Assembly: GCA_963769715.1 (NCBI GenBank)
Contig: CAVYNE010000005.1
Location: 62,001-126,000 of the forward strand
Source of the DNA: Palsa-504 sp963769715
GTDB taxonomy: Bacteria; Actinomycetota; Actinomycetes; Streptosporangiales; Streptosporangiaceae
DNA: 64,000 nt
Reading direction: 5' to 3'
In this document: positions 1-7,988 of the stretch, piece by piece
Position numbering within the stretch: position 1 is the stretch's first letter
How the letters are laid out: each line of letters begins with the position of its first letter
The notes under the pieces: generated by a model
The model's input: only the letters and a program-made list of their open reading frames with translations
Database searches by the model: none
What the model was told of the DNA's origin: nothing
Position numbers and translations under genes: made by a program

Positions 1-223
1 CCGGCCCGGAGATCCAGCCGAACCCGCTGGAGTACCGGGTCCGCTGCCAGTCCCGGGCGGCTCGCAGCTTCTGCTCCTCGACCTCGGGCGGGTCCGCGCC
101 GAAGTAGGCCACCCGGTCATCGCCTTCGCCCCAGCGGAACGCGGCGCGTTCGGCCGCCCTGGGGGCGTGGGCGTCCAGGAAGTCGCGGACCTCCCGGGTG
201 AACTGGAGCAGGTCTTCAGGCAT
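1..223 (-). CDS. Acyl-CoA dehydrogenase, N-terminal part (runs off left edge)
   Basis: Only the first 74 residues lie in the window. They begin MPEDLLQFTREVRDFLDAH and reach a W-x-R-T-R-Y-x-x-G-F-G-W-I-x-G-P stretch, which is typical of the alpha-helical N-terminal domain of actinobacterial acyl-CoA dehydrogenases (FAD-dependent alpha,beta-desaturation of acyl-CoA). The ATG follows a strong GAGGTGGGG ribosome site. It starts 12 bases after the stop of the thiolase-fold gene, so the DUF35, thiolase and dehydrogenase genes form one minus-strand operon. The catalytic domain is outside the window, so substrate class is unknown. Confidence 0.8.
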   Translation of the reverse strand, partial: MPEDLLQFTREVRDFLDAHAPRAAERAAFRWGEGDDRVAYFGADPPEVEEQKLRAARDWQRTRYSSGFGWISGP

Positions 224-235
224 CGGATCCCCACC

Positions 236-1384
236 TCACGTGGACAGGATGGTCACCGCGGACACCCCGGGGGCGCCGTACAGGTGGGCGTAGCCGACCG
301 CGGGCTCCCCTGGCACCTGCCGGGCCCCGGCACTGCCCCGGAGCTGCCGCACCAGTTCGTGGATCTGGCGGAGCCCGGAGGCGCCGATCGGCTCGCCGTT
401 GCCGATCAGGCCGCCGTCGGTGTTGACCGGCAGCCTGCCGCCGATCTCGGTCTCGCCGTCGGCGATCATCCGCTCCTGCTCGCCGTCCTTGCACAGCCCG
501 TTCTCGGCCAGGTGGATGATCTCCGAGCCGGCGTCGGTGTCCTGCAGCTGCGCCACCGCCACGTCCTGCGGCCCGATCCCGGCGATCTCGTACGCCTCGC
601 GTGCGGCGTCCACCGTGGGGCTGGGTGCCTGCTCCCCCACCGGTATCGACGGGCTCTGCAGCTCGAACGCGCCGACCCGGCGGCTGCGCAGCGCGCAGGC
701 GCGGACCCGGACCGGCCGTCCGGCGTACTGGTGCGCCCGGTCGGCGCGGCACAGCACGACGGCCCCGGCGCCCTCGTCAGGACCGCAGTACATGAACTGG
801 CGGAGCGGGTAGTTCAGCACCGGGGAGGCGAGGATCTCCGCCACCGACAGCGGGGTGCGCCGCCACGCGTTGGAGTTGGCGGACGCGTTGCGGAAGTTCT
901 TGGCCGCCACCTGGGCCAGCGTCTGGTGGGTGATGCCGTGGTCGTGCATGTACCGGTTGATCTTCATGCCGAAGAAATGCGTGGTCAGGAACATGCCGGT
1001 CTGGCCGTACCAGGCCGGCAGGCCGGCCACCGACGGATCGGCGGCGAACGCGCCCCGGGGGTGCTTGTCCATCCCGATCGCGATCGTCAGGTCATGCTCG
1101 CCGGTCTCGATGGCCCGGGCGGCCAAGGACAGCGCGGTGCCTGCCGTCGCGCAGCCGTTGAACACGCCGCGCAGCGGCACCCCGGTCAGCCCCAGCCGGC
1201 CCACGATGGCGTCGGGGTTGTAGACCTCCAGGCTGCCCACGAATCCCGCCTGGACCTGCGGCCAGGCGACACCGGCGTCATCCAGCGCGGCCCGGACCGC
1301 ATCGGCGGCCATGTCCATCGCGGACTTGCCAGGAAATCGGCCGAACGGGTGCAGCCCGACGCCCACTATCACTGCTTCCATCAT
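236..1384 (-). CDS. Thiolase-fold protein (Ltp/SCP2-thiolase type, possible side-chain aldolase)
   Basis: 382 residues, normal length for the SCP-x/lipid-transfer thiolase family. The nucleophile-loop motif VFNGCATAGTAL (Cys78) is present. The usual G-H-P-x-G-A-S-G loop reads GNGEPIGASG, so the histidine is replaced. The C-terminal C-x-G loop reads HLYGAPG, so the second catalytic cysteine is missing. Loss of those residues, plus a directly coupled DUF35 partner upstream (ATGA overlap at 1381-1384), resembles steroid side-chain aldolases of the Ltp2/ChsH2 type, which perform retro-aldol cleavage of a beta-hydroxyacyl-CoA. A degradative thiolase is the alternative. Two adjacent Met codons start the frame. 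Confidence 0.82.
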   Translation of the reverse strand: MMEAVIVGVGLHPFGRFPGKSAMDMAADAVRAALDDAGVAWPQVQAGFVGSLEVYNPDAIVGRLGLTGVPLRGVFNGCATAGTALSLAARAIETGEHDLTIAIGMDKHPRGAFAADPSVAGLPAWYGQTGMFLTTHFFGMKINRYMHDHGITHQTLAQVAAKNFRNASANSNAWRRTPLSVAEILASPVLNYPLRQFMYCGPDEGAGAVVLCRADRAHQYAGRPVRVRACALRSRRVGAFELQSPSIPVGEQAPSPTVDAAREAYEIAGIGPQDVAVAQLQDTDAGSEIIHLAENGLCKDGEQERMIADGETEIGGRLPVNTDGGLIGNGEPIGASGLRQIHELVRQLRGSAGARQVPGEPAVGYAHLYGAPGVSAVTILST

Positions 1385-1830
1385 GACTCCTTAGGCGCGC
1401 TGGCCGGGGAAAACGCGAACGTCATGACCTGCGTGCCGTCCGGGCGGACGGTATAGGGCACGATCGCCAGCCGCATCGGCTGGCCGATGGCCAGCCGGGC
1501 CGGATCAGGTTCAGTCAGCCGGGCCTCGACCATGACCTCGCCGGCCAGCTCGATATAGCCCAGCGCGTACGGCTGGAAGGTCTCGGCCCCCTCGGCGCCG
1601 TCGTAGGGCGGGCTCGGCGGCCGGAAATCCTGCGTGGTGAACGTCCACAGCGTGCCCCGGTCCGGCAGCAGCGTCTGGGTGGCCTCGGTGCCGCCGCACC
1701 GCTGGCAGTCCGGCCCGGCCGGGAACCCGACCAGACCGCAGCCATCGCACCGCGCCCCGATCAGGCGGGGCTCGTCGGCGGGCCAGGTGAACAGGCCTTC
1801 CGTCACTGGAATCTGCCGGGATCCGGTCAT
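1381..1830 (-). CDS. DUF35 zinc-ribbon/OB-fold protein, partner of the thiolase-fold enzyme
   Basis: 149 residues. The N-terminal rubredoxin-like zinc ribbon has Cys28-x2-Cys31 and Cys42-x2-Cys45, followed by an OB-fold with the family-typical G-T-L-W-T-F and Y-A-L-G-Y-I-E-L segments. DUF35 proteins form complexes with thiolase-like enzymes, for example the ChsH2 C-terminal domain with Ltp2. The stop overlaps the thiolase start by four bases, so translation is probably coupled and a stable complex is expected. The start has AGGAG eight bases upstream. It is first in the minus-strand operon and divergent from the amidohydrolase. Confidence 0.85.
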   Translation of the reverse strand: MTGSRQIPVTEGLFTWPADEPRLIGARCDGCGLVGFPAGPDCQRCGGTEATQTLLPDRGTLWTFTTQDFRPPSPPYDGAEGAETFQPYALGYIELAGEVMVEARLTEPDPARLAIGQPMRLAIVPYTVRPDGTQVMTFAFSPASAPKES

Positions 1831-1884
1831 CGCCGCGCTCCTGCCCGCCAGCCAGGCCGGCTCGCTTCGTTGGTAGGAAGCCTA

Positions 1885-1966
1885 CCCTCAATACAGATAA
1901 CTATGTAAACTCTTTATACTAGATAACATCACGATACGCCAGGGCGGCGCGGGGTACGGCGCTAGC
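1885..1966. promoter_or_regulatory. AT-rich divergent promoter region
   Basis: A short AT-rich island lies between the DUF35 gene and the amidohydrolase, in otherwise ~70% GC DNA. It contains AGATAACTATG and TAGATAACATCA. GATAA-type words recur upstream of other catabolic genes in this window, for example near 29370 and 37650. No consensus -35/-10 was assigned. Confidence 0.45.
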
Positions 1967-1993
1967 ATGACGACACCGACCAGGAGGAACACG

Positions 1994-3073
1994 ATGACCA
2001 AGATCTGGGCCAACTCCGCGGACTCGCACGTCCTGGAACCCGCTGACCTGTGGCTGCAGTCGCTTCCGTCCCGGCTGGCGGAGCGGGCCCCGCGCGCCGA
2101 GCGCGGCGACAAGTACGAGATCCTCTACATCGACGGCGAGCGGGTGGACCGTCAGCTGAACGACTTCATGGACGCCATGCGCCCGCCGGGCGCCCGTGAC
2201 CTCGACATCCGGCTGAAGGACCTCGATCAGGAGGGCGTCTGGGGCCAGCTCGCGTTCCCGTCCATGGGCTTCTGGACCGTCAAGATCACCGACCGGGAGC
2301 TGGCCCGGGAGACGGTACGGACCTGGAACGACTGGGCGCACGCCGAGATCCTGAGCAAGAACCAGCGGGTCATCCCCACCGCGTGCGTGTCCACCGCCGA
2401 TATCGGCGACGCGGTCGCCGAACTCGAGCGCGCCGCCGGACTCGGCTTCCAGGCCGTATTCCTGCCCAGCCAGACCCGCCCCGGGGAGGAGTACGCGCTC
2501 GATGCGTGGGAGCCGTTCTGGGCCGCCGCGGAACGGGCCGGGGTTGTGCTCGGCTTCCACATCGGCACCGGCGGGGACACGGTGGTGTTCCGCGGTCCGG
2601 GCGGCGCGGTGATCAATTACATGGAGACGACCTACCCCGGCATGCGAGTGGTCTCGCACCTGGTGGCCAGCGGCGCCCTGGACCGCCACCCCGGCCTGCG
2701 CATCCTCATCGCCGAGGGCGGCGCCGCGTGGGTGCCGGCCATCGGGGACCGGATGGACGAGGCGTACCGGCAGCACGGCATGTTCGTCCGGCCCAAGCTG
2801 AGCAGGCTGCCCAGCGAGATCATCGGCCAGCAGGTCTACGCGTCCTTCCAGCACGACAAGAGCGCCGTGCAGGTCGTGCCGGCGACGGGCTACCGCAACG
2901 TGCTGTGGGGAGATGACTACCCGCACCTGGAAGGCACCTACGGGCATACCCAGGAGACGCTGCGCGGCCTGTTCGCCGGCGTCAGCGACGAGGTCCGCGA
3001 GCGGGTCACCAGCGGCACCTTCAACGAGCTGTTCCGCGTCCCCGCCCAGACCCCCGCGCAGGCATCGATGTAG
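1994..3073 (+). CDS. Amidohydrolase-2 family metal-dependent hydrolase
   Basis: 359 residues from the chosen ATG, which has a perfect AGGAGG six bases upstream; an in-frame ATG at 1967 lacks one. The sequence opens with an S-A-D-S-H-V-L-E-P metal-binding motif. It continues with GFHIGTGG, the EGGAAWVPAIGDRMDE segment and WGDDYPHLEG, which are the hallmark strands of the TIM-barrel amidohydrolase-2 (ACMSD/LigW-like) family. These enzymes hydrolyse or decarboxylate cyclic and aromatic intermediates using a single metal ion. It is divergent from the aldolase operon, fitting a catabolic role. The substrate is unknown. Confidence 0.85.
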   Translation: MTKIWANSADSHVLEPADLWLQSLPSRLAERAPRAERGDKYEILYIDGERVDRQLNDFMDAMRPPGARDLDIRLKDLDQEGVWGQLAFPSMGFWTVKITDRELARETVRTWNDWAHAEILSKNQRVIPTACVSTADIGDAVAELERAAGLGFQAVFLPSQTRPGEEYALDAWEPFWAAAERAGVVLGFHIGTGGDTVVFRGPGGAVINYMETTYPGMRVVSHLVASGALDRHPGLRILIAEGGAAWVPAIGDRMDEAYRQHGMFVRPKLSRLPSEIIGQQVYASFQHDKSAVQVVPATGYRNVLWGDDYPHLEGTYGHTQETLRGLFAGVSDEVRERVTSGTFNELFRVPAQTPAQASM

Positions 3074-3084
3074 GGGACGCCTCG

Positions 3085-3441
3085 TCAGTGGTACGGGCGG
3101 TGCGGGATGGGGGCGTCGTTGAGCTGCTGGTCGATGTCGACGAGGATCGCGTCGTCCTCGATCTTGCAGGCGTAGACGGGCAGCGGGGGCACCACGGGAA
3201 TGCCGATCGACTCGCCGGTGGTCAGGTCGAACCGGGAGTTATGCGACGCGCAGACCAGGGTGTCGTCGTCCTGCACGGTGCCCTCGTGCAGGGGCTGCTG
3301 CTGGTGAGTGCAGGTGTTGTGCACCGCACGGACGTCGTCGTCGTCCAGGCGCACCAGGCAGATCGGCTCCCTCAGCCCCTCGACGAACAGGGTTTCGCCC
3401 GGCTCCAGGTCGTCGAGGTTGGCGACGATGACAAAGGCCAT
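3085..3441 (-). CDS. Rieske-type [2Fe-2S] ferredoxin
   Basis: 118 residues forming a complete Rieske fold. The ligands C-T-H (Cys44, His46) and C-A-S-H (Cys64, His67) match the C-x-H-x17-C-x2-H spacing of soluble Rieske ferredoxins, which pass electrons to ring-hydroxylating or other oxygenases. It starts 3 bases after the DUF2231-Rieske gene, so the two are co-transcribed. The C-terminal tail is rich in Pro/His. No oxygenase alpha subunit is encoded nearby, so the electron acceptor is not evident. Confidence 0.85.
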   Translation of the reverse strand: MAFVIVANLDDLEPGETLFVEGLREPICLVRLDDDDVRAVHNTCTHQQQPLHEGTVQDDDTLVCASHNSRFDLTTGESIGIPVVPPLPVYACKIEDDAILVDIDQQLNDAPIPHRPYH

Positions 3442-3443
3442 GA

Positions 3444-4433
3444 CTATTTCCTTCCGTTGACGGGCCGGCGGGGGGCGGGCTGGTTACCGCGCACCTCGAT
3501 CCAGCCGTTGCGGGCCCGGGTGCGTATGACGGGTTGCGGCTGATGTGACGGGCCGCGGCGGACGGAGCCGTCGGCCAGGCAGTACTGCGATCCGTGCAGC
3601 GGGCAGGTCACGGTCAGGCCCTCGACGGCGCCGCGGCTGAGCAGGCCGGCGGCGTGGCTGCACAGGTTGTCGAGCGCGTAGAGGGTTCCGTCGTGCCGGT
3701 ACAGCAGGATCTGCCGTCCGTCGGCCTGCACGCCGGTGGGCACGTCGTCCGGCATCTCGGCCTCCTCGATCACCCGGACCCAGCGCCGCGGACCGTCGGC
3801 CCCAGCCACCCGGCTGACCATCACCGCCTTGGCAAACACCAGGTGGCCACCGAGGTAGGCGGCGGCGCCGGTGACGGCCAGGCTGGCCGCGCCCAGCCCG
3901 CGGGCCGTCTGCCGGTGACCGGCCAGCCGGGCCGCCAGCGACATGCCTTGCAGCCCGAGGGCCGCCGTATTGAGCACCCCGTGGAACAAGCCGAGCCGTC
4001 GGTCCTCGTCGTCGGTGACGGTCCAGTCGACCACACCGGTGGCGGCGGTCGCGACCGCGGCGGCGATGCCGACCGCGCTGAACAGGCCCGCCGGGTCGAG
4101 CCCGCGTCCGGGGGCCGGGTCGCGGTCGGTGACGTCCAAGATCAGGGCGCCGGTCCACAGCCCGATCGGCAGGTCGGACAGGGCCGGATGTAGCGGGTGA
4201 CCGAGCCACCGGCCGCCATGCATCAGCTCGAGGACCGGGTTGTCCTGGTGCCTTTCGCGCCACGGCCCGAGCACAGCGGTCAGCCGGTCGTTCAGCGTAC
4301 GGATCCAGCCCCAGTGGTCGATGCGCGCGACCACGTCATGATGCCAGTTCTCCGCCTGGGCCACCGCGACCGCCAGCCCGGCGGGCTGGGGGGCTGGCGC
4401 TGAGCCGCTGGCCTGGCCGGTGCCTGCTGACAT
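3444..4433 (-). CDS. DUF2231 membrane domain fused to a Rieske [2Fe-2S] domain
   Basis: 329 residues from the ATG at 4433, which follows GGAGGAC; an in-frame upstream start at 4496 has no ribosome site. The first ~200 residues contain W-x-H-P-L-H-P-A-L-S-D-L-P-I-G and several hydrophobic helices typical of DUF2231 membrane proteins. The last ~95 residues carry Rieske ligands C-S-H and C-P-L-H. The protein would hold an iron-sulfur centre at the membrane and is coupled to a soluble Rieske ferredoxin 3 bases downstream. A redox role is clear; the partner oxidase is unknown. Confidence 0.82.
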   Translation of the reverse strand: MSAGTGQASGSAPAPQPAGLAVAVAQAENWHHDVVARIDHWGWIRTLNDRLTAVLGPWRERHQDNPVLELMHGGRWLGHPLHPALSDLPIGLWTGALILDVTDRDPAPGRGLDPAGLFSAVGIAAAVATAATGVVDWTVTDDEDRRLGLFHGVLNTAALGLQGMSLAARLAGHRQTARGLGAASLAVTGAAAYLGGHLVFAKAVMVSRVAGADGPRRWVRVIEEAEMPDDVPTGVQADGRQILLYRHDGTLYALDNLCSHAAGLLSRGAVEGLTVTCPLHGSQYCLADGSVRRGPSHQPQPVIRTRARNGWIEVRGNQPAPRRPVNGRK

Positions 4434-4545
4434 GAAGTCCTCCGCGGTGACATCAGCGCGTGCTCGATCCGGGCAGAGTACCCCGCCCGGCCTCATGCCC
4501 CTGTTCCATGCTGAGACACCCGGCTCGTCATGGCATCGGCGAGGG

Positions 4546-5460
4546 TCAGGGGGACGGCTGGCGAGTGCCCAGGGTGTCGGCGTTCGGGGCGGCCTTGGCG
4601 ACCAGGCCGGGGATGACCGCGGACAGGCCGGCCGGGTCCCAGCGGGTGTCGCCAGAGACGCTGGGGCCGTTGACCCAGCCCTCCAGGACGGTGATGGCGT
4701 TCCCCCAGACGCCGAACACCCGCCCGGTCACCTCGCGGGACTCCGCGGAGCCGAGCCAGACCACCAGCGGCGAGATCGCCTCCGGGCTCAGGTCCCCGCT
4801 GGCCGCAGCGGCGCGCATCATCTCGATGTCTTCGGTCATCCGGGTCAGCGCGGTCGGCGCGATGGCGTTGACCGTGACGCCGTAGCGATCGAGTTCCCGG
4901 GCCGCGATGATGGTCAGGCTGGCGATGCCGGCCTTGGCCGCCCCGTAGTTGGCCTGGCCCGGGTTGCCGAACAGCCCCGACGGCGAGGTCGTGTTGATCA
5001 CCCGCGCGTCGTTGACGTGGCCTTCCTTGGCCCGCTGCCGCCAGTACGCGCCGGCGTGATGCAGGACCGCGAAGGTACCCTTGAGGTGGACGCCGATGAC
5101 CGAGTCCCAGTCCGGTTCGGTCATCGTAACGATCATGCGGTCGCGCAGGATGCCCGCGTTGTTGACCACCACGTCCAGGCCGTCGAACGCGTGGACGGCC
5201 GCTTCGATCAGCCGCTGCGCGCCGGCCCAGGAGGAAATGTCGTCGGTGTTCGCGACCGCCTCCCCGCCGGCCGCGACGATCTCGTTGGCGACCGACTGGG
5301 CCGGGCCTTCCGACGAGCCCGCGCCGTCCCGGGCGCCACCCAGGTCGTTGACCACGACCTTGGCTCCCTGCGCGGCGAAGGCCAGGGCGTGCGCCCGGCC
5401 GATGCCGTTCCCCGCGCCGGTGATGACCACGACGCGCCCGGTGCATGTTCCTGCCGACAT
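4546..5460 (-). CDS. SDR-family oxidoreductase, (3R)-hydroxyacyl-CoA dehydrogenase-like
   Basis: 304 residues. The N-terminal TGAGNGIG nucleotide-binding loop, NNAG motif and a Ser/Y-G-A-A-K catalytic set are present. The long insertion after N-D-L-G-G-A-R-D-G and the C-terminal extension resemble the hydroxyacyl-CoA dehydrogenase unit of MFE-2-type proteins, which oxidise 3-hydroxyacyl-CoA with NAD(P)+. AGGAG lies five bases before ATG. A 53-base gap to the upstream SDR suggests the same minus-strand transcript. The substrate is inferred only from family resemblance. Confidence 0.83.
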   Translation of the reverse strand: MSAGTCTGRVVVITGAGNGIGRAHALAFAAQGAKVVVNDLGGARDGAGSSEGPAQSVANEIVAAGGEAVANTDDISSWAGAQRLIEAAVHAFDGLDVVVNNAGILRDRMIVTMTEPDWDSVIGVHLKGTFAVLHHAGAYWRQRAKEGHVNDARVINTTSPSGLFGNPGQANYGAAKAGIASLTIIAARELDRYGVTVNAIAPTALTRMTEDIEMMRAAAASGDLSPEAISPLVVWLGSAESREVTGRVFGVWGNAITVLEGWVNGPSVSGDTRWDPAGLSAVIPGLVAKAAPNADTLGTRQPSP

Positions 5461-5513
5461 GTGCTCTCCTGTTTGGCCGGAGCTGGTACCCAGTCCGTTC
5501 GGGATTATGGTTT

Positions 5514-6299
5514 TTATTTTCTAAAGTCAGCCAGGAATGGCTGATGGGCACCCATGCCGCCGTCCACGCAGATGTTCTGTCCGGTGATGAAGGCGGATTC
5601 GTCGCAGGCCAGGAAGGCCACCAGCGCGGCGATGTCCTCCGGGCGGCCGAGACGGGGGGTGAGCGCGTGCCGCAGCATGGTCGCGTTCACCGCATCGCGG
5701 CCGGGCTTCTCGCCGATCACGATGTAGCCGGGGGATATCGCGTTGCACCTTATCCCCTGCTTGCCGAACTCGGCCGCCACGTACCTGGTCAGGCTGATCA
5801 GCGCGGCCTTGGACGCGCCGTAGGCCGGGGGGCGCAGGTCCCCGGTGAGGCCGGCGCCGGAGGCGGTATTGATGACCGAGCCGCCGCCGCGCGCGATCAT
5901 GTGCGGCACCGCGGCCTGGATGGCCACCAGGGCGCCGCGCAGGTTGACCCGCATGGTCTCGTCCCAGACATCGGGGTCCGCCACGCTCACCGGCAGGTCC
6001 CTCGTGGCGGCCAGGGCGGTCGCGGCGGCGTTGTTGTGCAGGATGTCCAGGCCGCCGTAGGCGGTCACCGCCGCCTCGACCATGGCCCGCACCGAGTCGA
6101 CCTCGGCCAGGTCCGCCTGGACCGCGGTGGCCTCGCCGCCCGCGGCGGCTATCGCTTCGGCGACCCGTTTGGCTCCGGTGGCGTTCAGGTCGGCGACTAC
6201 CGTCCGGGCGCCCTCGGCCGCCACGCGCTGCGCGGTGGCCTTGCCGATGCCGGAGGCCGCGCCGGTGATGATCGCGATCTTGCCGTCGAGCCTGCCCAT
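5514..6299 (-). CDS. Classical SDR oxidoreductase
   Basis: 261 residues starting at MGRLDGKIAIITGAASGIG. It contains the Rossmann glycine motif, a D-L-N cofactor loop favouring NADP, N-N-A-A in place of NNAG, a Ser...Y-G-A-S-K active site, and the C-terminal V-D-G-G-M of classical SDRs. The frame extends upstream to 6404 without a convincing start. The LLM gene ends 5 bases upstream, so the SnoaL, LLM and SDR genes are tightly packed. Function is probably an alcohol/ketone step in the same pathway. Confidence 0.82.
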   Translation of the reverse strand: MGRLDGKIAIITGAASGIGKATAQRVAAEGARTVVADLNATGAKRVAEAIAAAGGEATAVQADLAEVDSVRAMVEAAVTAYGGLDILHNNAAATALAATRDLPVSVADPDVWDETMRVNLRGALVAIQAAVPHMIARGGGSVINTASGAGLTGDLRPPAYGASKAALISLTRYVAAEFGKQGIRCNAISPGYIVIGEKPGRDAVNATMLRHALTPRLGRPEDIAALVAFLACDESAFITGQNICVDGGMGAHQPFLADFRK

Positions 6300-6304
6300 G
6301 TGTC

Positions 6305-7279
6305 TTATCCGTCCTTGAGCAAGGGGCCGAGCCGGGTGCAGATGGTCTGCACGTGCCGGGCGGCCAGGTCTTCCGGCAGGCCCGCCACCGACGCCCCGAG
6401 CCATACGGTCTGCACGGGAGCGTCCCCGGCATACTCCCGGATTGCTTGTGCGACCTGCTCGGGCGTGCCGAACAGGAAGTACGACATCGGGCCGGCCTCC
6501 GGTCCGTGGGCGCGCAGCCGCTCGGGGTCCACCGGGCGGGGCACCGGGTGGCCGGTTCCCTCGACCATGTACCTGCGGTAGCTGTCCTGGGCGTACGCGA
6601 TGCGCGGGGCGACGCGCGGCCAGTCCCGTTCGGGATCGTCGGTCACGTGCGCCTGCACCCCGCCGGCCATCCGGGCGGCGGCCGGGTCGTGGCCGCCCTC
6701 AGCCAGGCCGTCCCGGTAGTGCGGCCAGGAACTGGCGGCCACGGTGAGCAGCCCCTCCCCCATCCGTCCCGCTCGCCGGGCTCCCTTCGGTCCCTGGTAG
6801 CCCAGCCAGATCGGCAGCTTTTCCTGCACCGGCGCCGGGGTGAGGCCGCCCTCTCCCCATAGCCGGCGCAGCTCGGCGACCTGCTGATCCAGGATCTGGT
6901 ACCGGGCGGCGAAGTCCGTGCCGAACAGCTCGAACTCGGGCACCCGGTACCCGGCGCCCAGGCCCAGCTCCAGCCGGCCGCCGCTGATGATGTCCACCAT
7001 CGCCGCCTCCTCGGCGAGCTGCGCGGTCTTGCGCAGCGGCGCGACCAGGATGCCGGTGCCCAGGCGGACCCGGCTGGTCCGCGCGGCCGCCGCCGCGGCG
7101 AAGGTCAGCGGCTGCGGCAGGTAGCCATCCTCGAAGCGATGGTGCTCGGAGAACCAGAGCGAGTCAGCGCCGAGGAGTTCGGCCTCCTCGCACAACTCCA
7201 GGGTGAAGGCGGCCAGGCGGGCCGGGTCCTGCCGCCATGCGGGCGGATTGCGCAGGTCGAACCAGACGCCAAGGTTCAT
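6305..7279 (-). CDS. LLM-class (luciferase-like) flavin/F420-dependent oxidoreductase
   Basis: 324 residues from the ATG at 7279, which overlaps the SnoaL stop by ATGA and follows CGGAG. The TIM-barrel motifs G-A-D-S-L-W-F-S-E-H-H, V-R-L-G-T-G-I-L-V-A-P-L-R and G-R-L-E-L-G-L-G-A-G-Y are diagnostic of the bacterial luciferase-like superfamily. Members use FMNH2 with O2 (Baeyer-Villiger or hydroxylation) or coenzyme F420. The coupling to a SnoaL-like gene and SDRs supports a catabolic redox step. The cofactor cannot be decided from sequence alone. Confidence 0.85.
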   Translation of the reverse strand: MNLGVWFDLRNPPAWRQDPARLAAFTLELCEEAELLGADSLWFSEHHRFEDGYLPQPLTFAAAAAARTSRVRLGTGILVAPLRKTAQLAEEAAMVDIISGGRLELGLGAGYRVPEFELFGTDFAARYQILDQQVAELRRLWGEGGLTPAPVQEKLPIWLGYQGPKGARRAGRMGEGLLTVAASSWPHYRDGLAEGGHDPAAARMAGGVQAHVTDDPERDWPRVAPRIAYAQDSYRRYMVEGTGHPVPRPVDPERLRAHGPEAGPMSYFLFGTPEQVAQAIREYAGDAPVQTVWLGASVAGLPEDLAARHVQTICTRLGPLLKDG

Positions 7280-7818
7280 TGCCCTACTCCGTTCACGGGA
7301 CCTGCTCCGTCCCAGAATTTCGCCCACGAATCGAACTCGCCGGGCAGGGCCGGCTTCCCGCTGCCCGCCCAGCCGGCGAAGCCCTGTGATTGGGGCGTGT
7401 CCGTCACGTTGGCCGCGTACCAGTGGCGTTCCCGCCGCCGGGAGAAGAACCACTCGCCGTCCACGCGCGCGTACTCGTCGAAGTAGCAGATCGCCATCAC
7501 GATCCACTCGTCCCCCGCCTCGTGCTCGGCCCGGCAGTAGACCGCGCCGGTGGCCGTGTCTTGGGTGGTCAGCTCGATGCGGTGCCCGCAGATCTGGTGC
7601 ACCGACCGGTAGAACCGGCGCACCATCGGGTCGATGTAGCGCCGCAGCGCCTCCCGGCCAGTGCCGTGCCGGCCCATGTCCACATCCGGCCGGAAGCAGC
7701 GCACCCAGGCCTCCATATCCCTGGCGTCCACGGCCATCGCGTACCGGATGGCCAGCTGCTGGATGGCCAGGTGCGCCTCGATGCGCTCCACGCGCTCGGC
7801 GAGTCCGGTGTCGGGCAC
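7276..7818 (-). CDS. SnoaL/NTF2-like protein, dehydratase or isomerase type
   Basis: 180 residues starting with GTG behind GGAG. The helix pattern E-A-H-L-A-I-Q-Q-L-A-I-R-Y-A-M-A-V-D-A-R-D and the F-R-P-D-V-D-M-G strand define the SnoaL-like cone fold. Such proteins catalyse dehydration or isomerisation of CoA thioesters, or dehalogenation, without a cofactor. It is translationally coupled to the LLM oxidoreductase. A second family member with the same layout is at 45814-46362. Confidence 0.75.
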   Translation of the reverse strand: MPDTGLAERVERIEAHLAIQQLAIRYAMAVDARDMEAWVRCFRPDVDMGRHGTGREALRRYIDPMVRRFYRSVHQICGHRIELTTQDTATGAVYCRAEHEAGDEWIVMAICYFDEYARVDGEWFFSRRRERHWYAANVTDTPQSQGFAGWAGSGKPALPGEFDSWAKFWDGAGPVNGVGQ

Positions 7819-7842
7819 GAGCTCACTCCGTTCGGGCGTCCG

Positions 7843-7927
7843 GGTCTGGGGTTTGGGGTCTGGGGTTTGGGGTCTGGGGTTTGGGGTCGTGGGGTCTGGC
7901 GTTTGGGGTCTGGCGTTTGGGGTCTGG
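7843..7927. repeat. 14-bp tandem repeat array in a divergent promoter
   Basis: Five full units of GGTCTGG(G/C)GTTTGG occur at 7843, 7857, 7871, 7893 and 7907, with an 8-base interruption at 7885-7892 and a half unit at the right end. The strand is G/T only. The array fills the space between the SnoaL gene start and the AT-rich promoter of the acyl-CoA ligase. Confidence 0.9.
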
Positions 7928-7988
7928 ACCGATCGTCCTTTATTTAGGATAATTAGTCAACTGATTCTATCTCTGGGAGGTTCATCCC

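Noticed and set aside
167..1456. Long plus-strand open frame opposite the thiolase and DUF35 genes
   Set aside because: Arg/Gly/Pro/Ala-rich shadow of GC-rich codons; the minus-strand frames carry clear family motifs.
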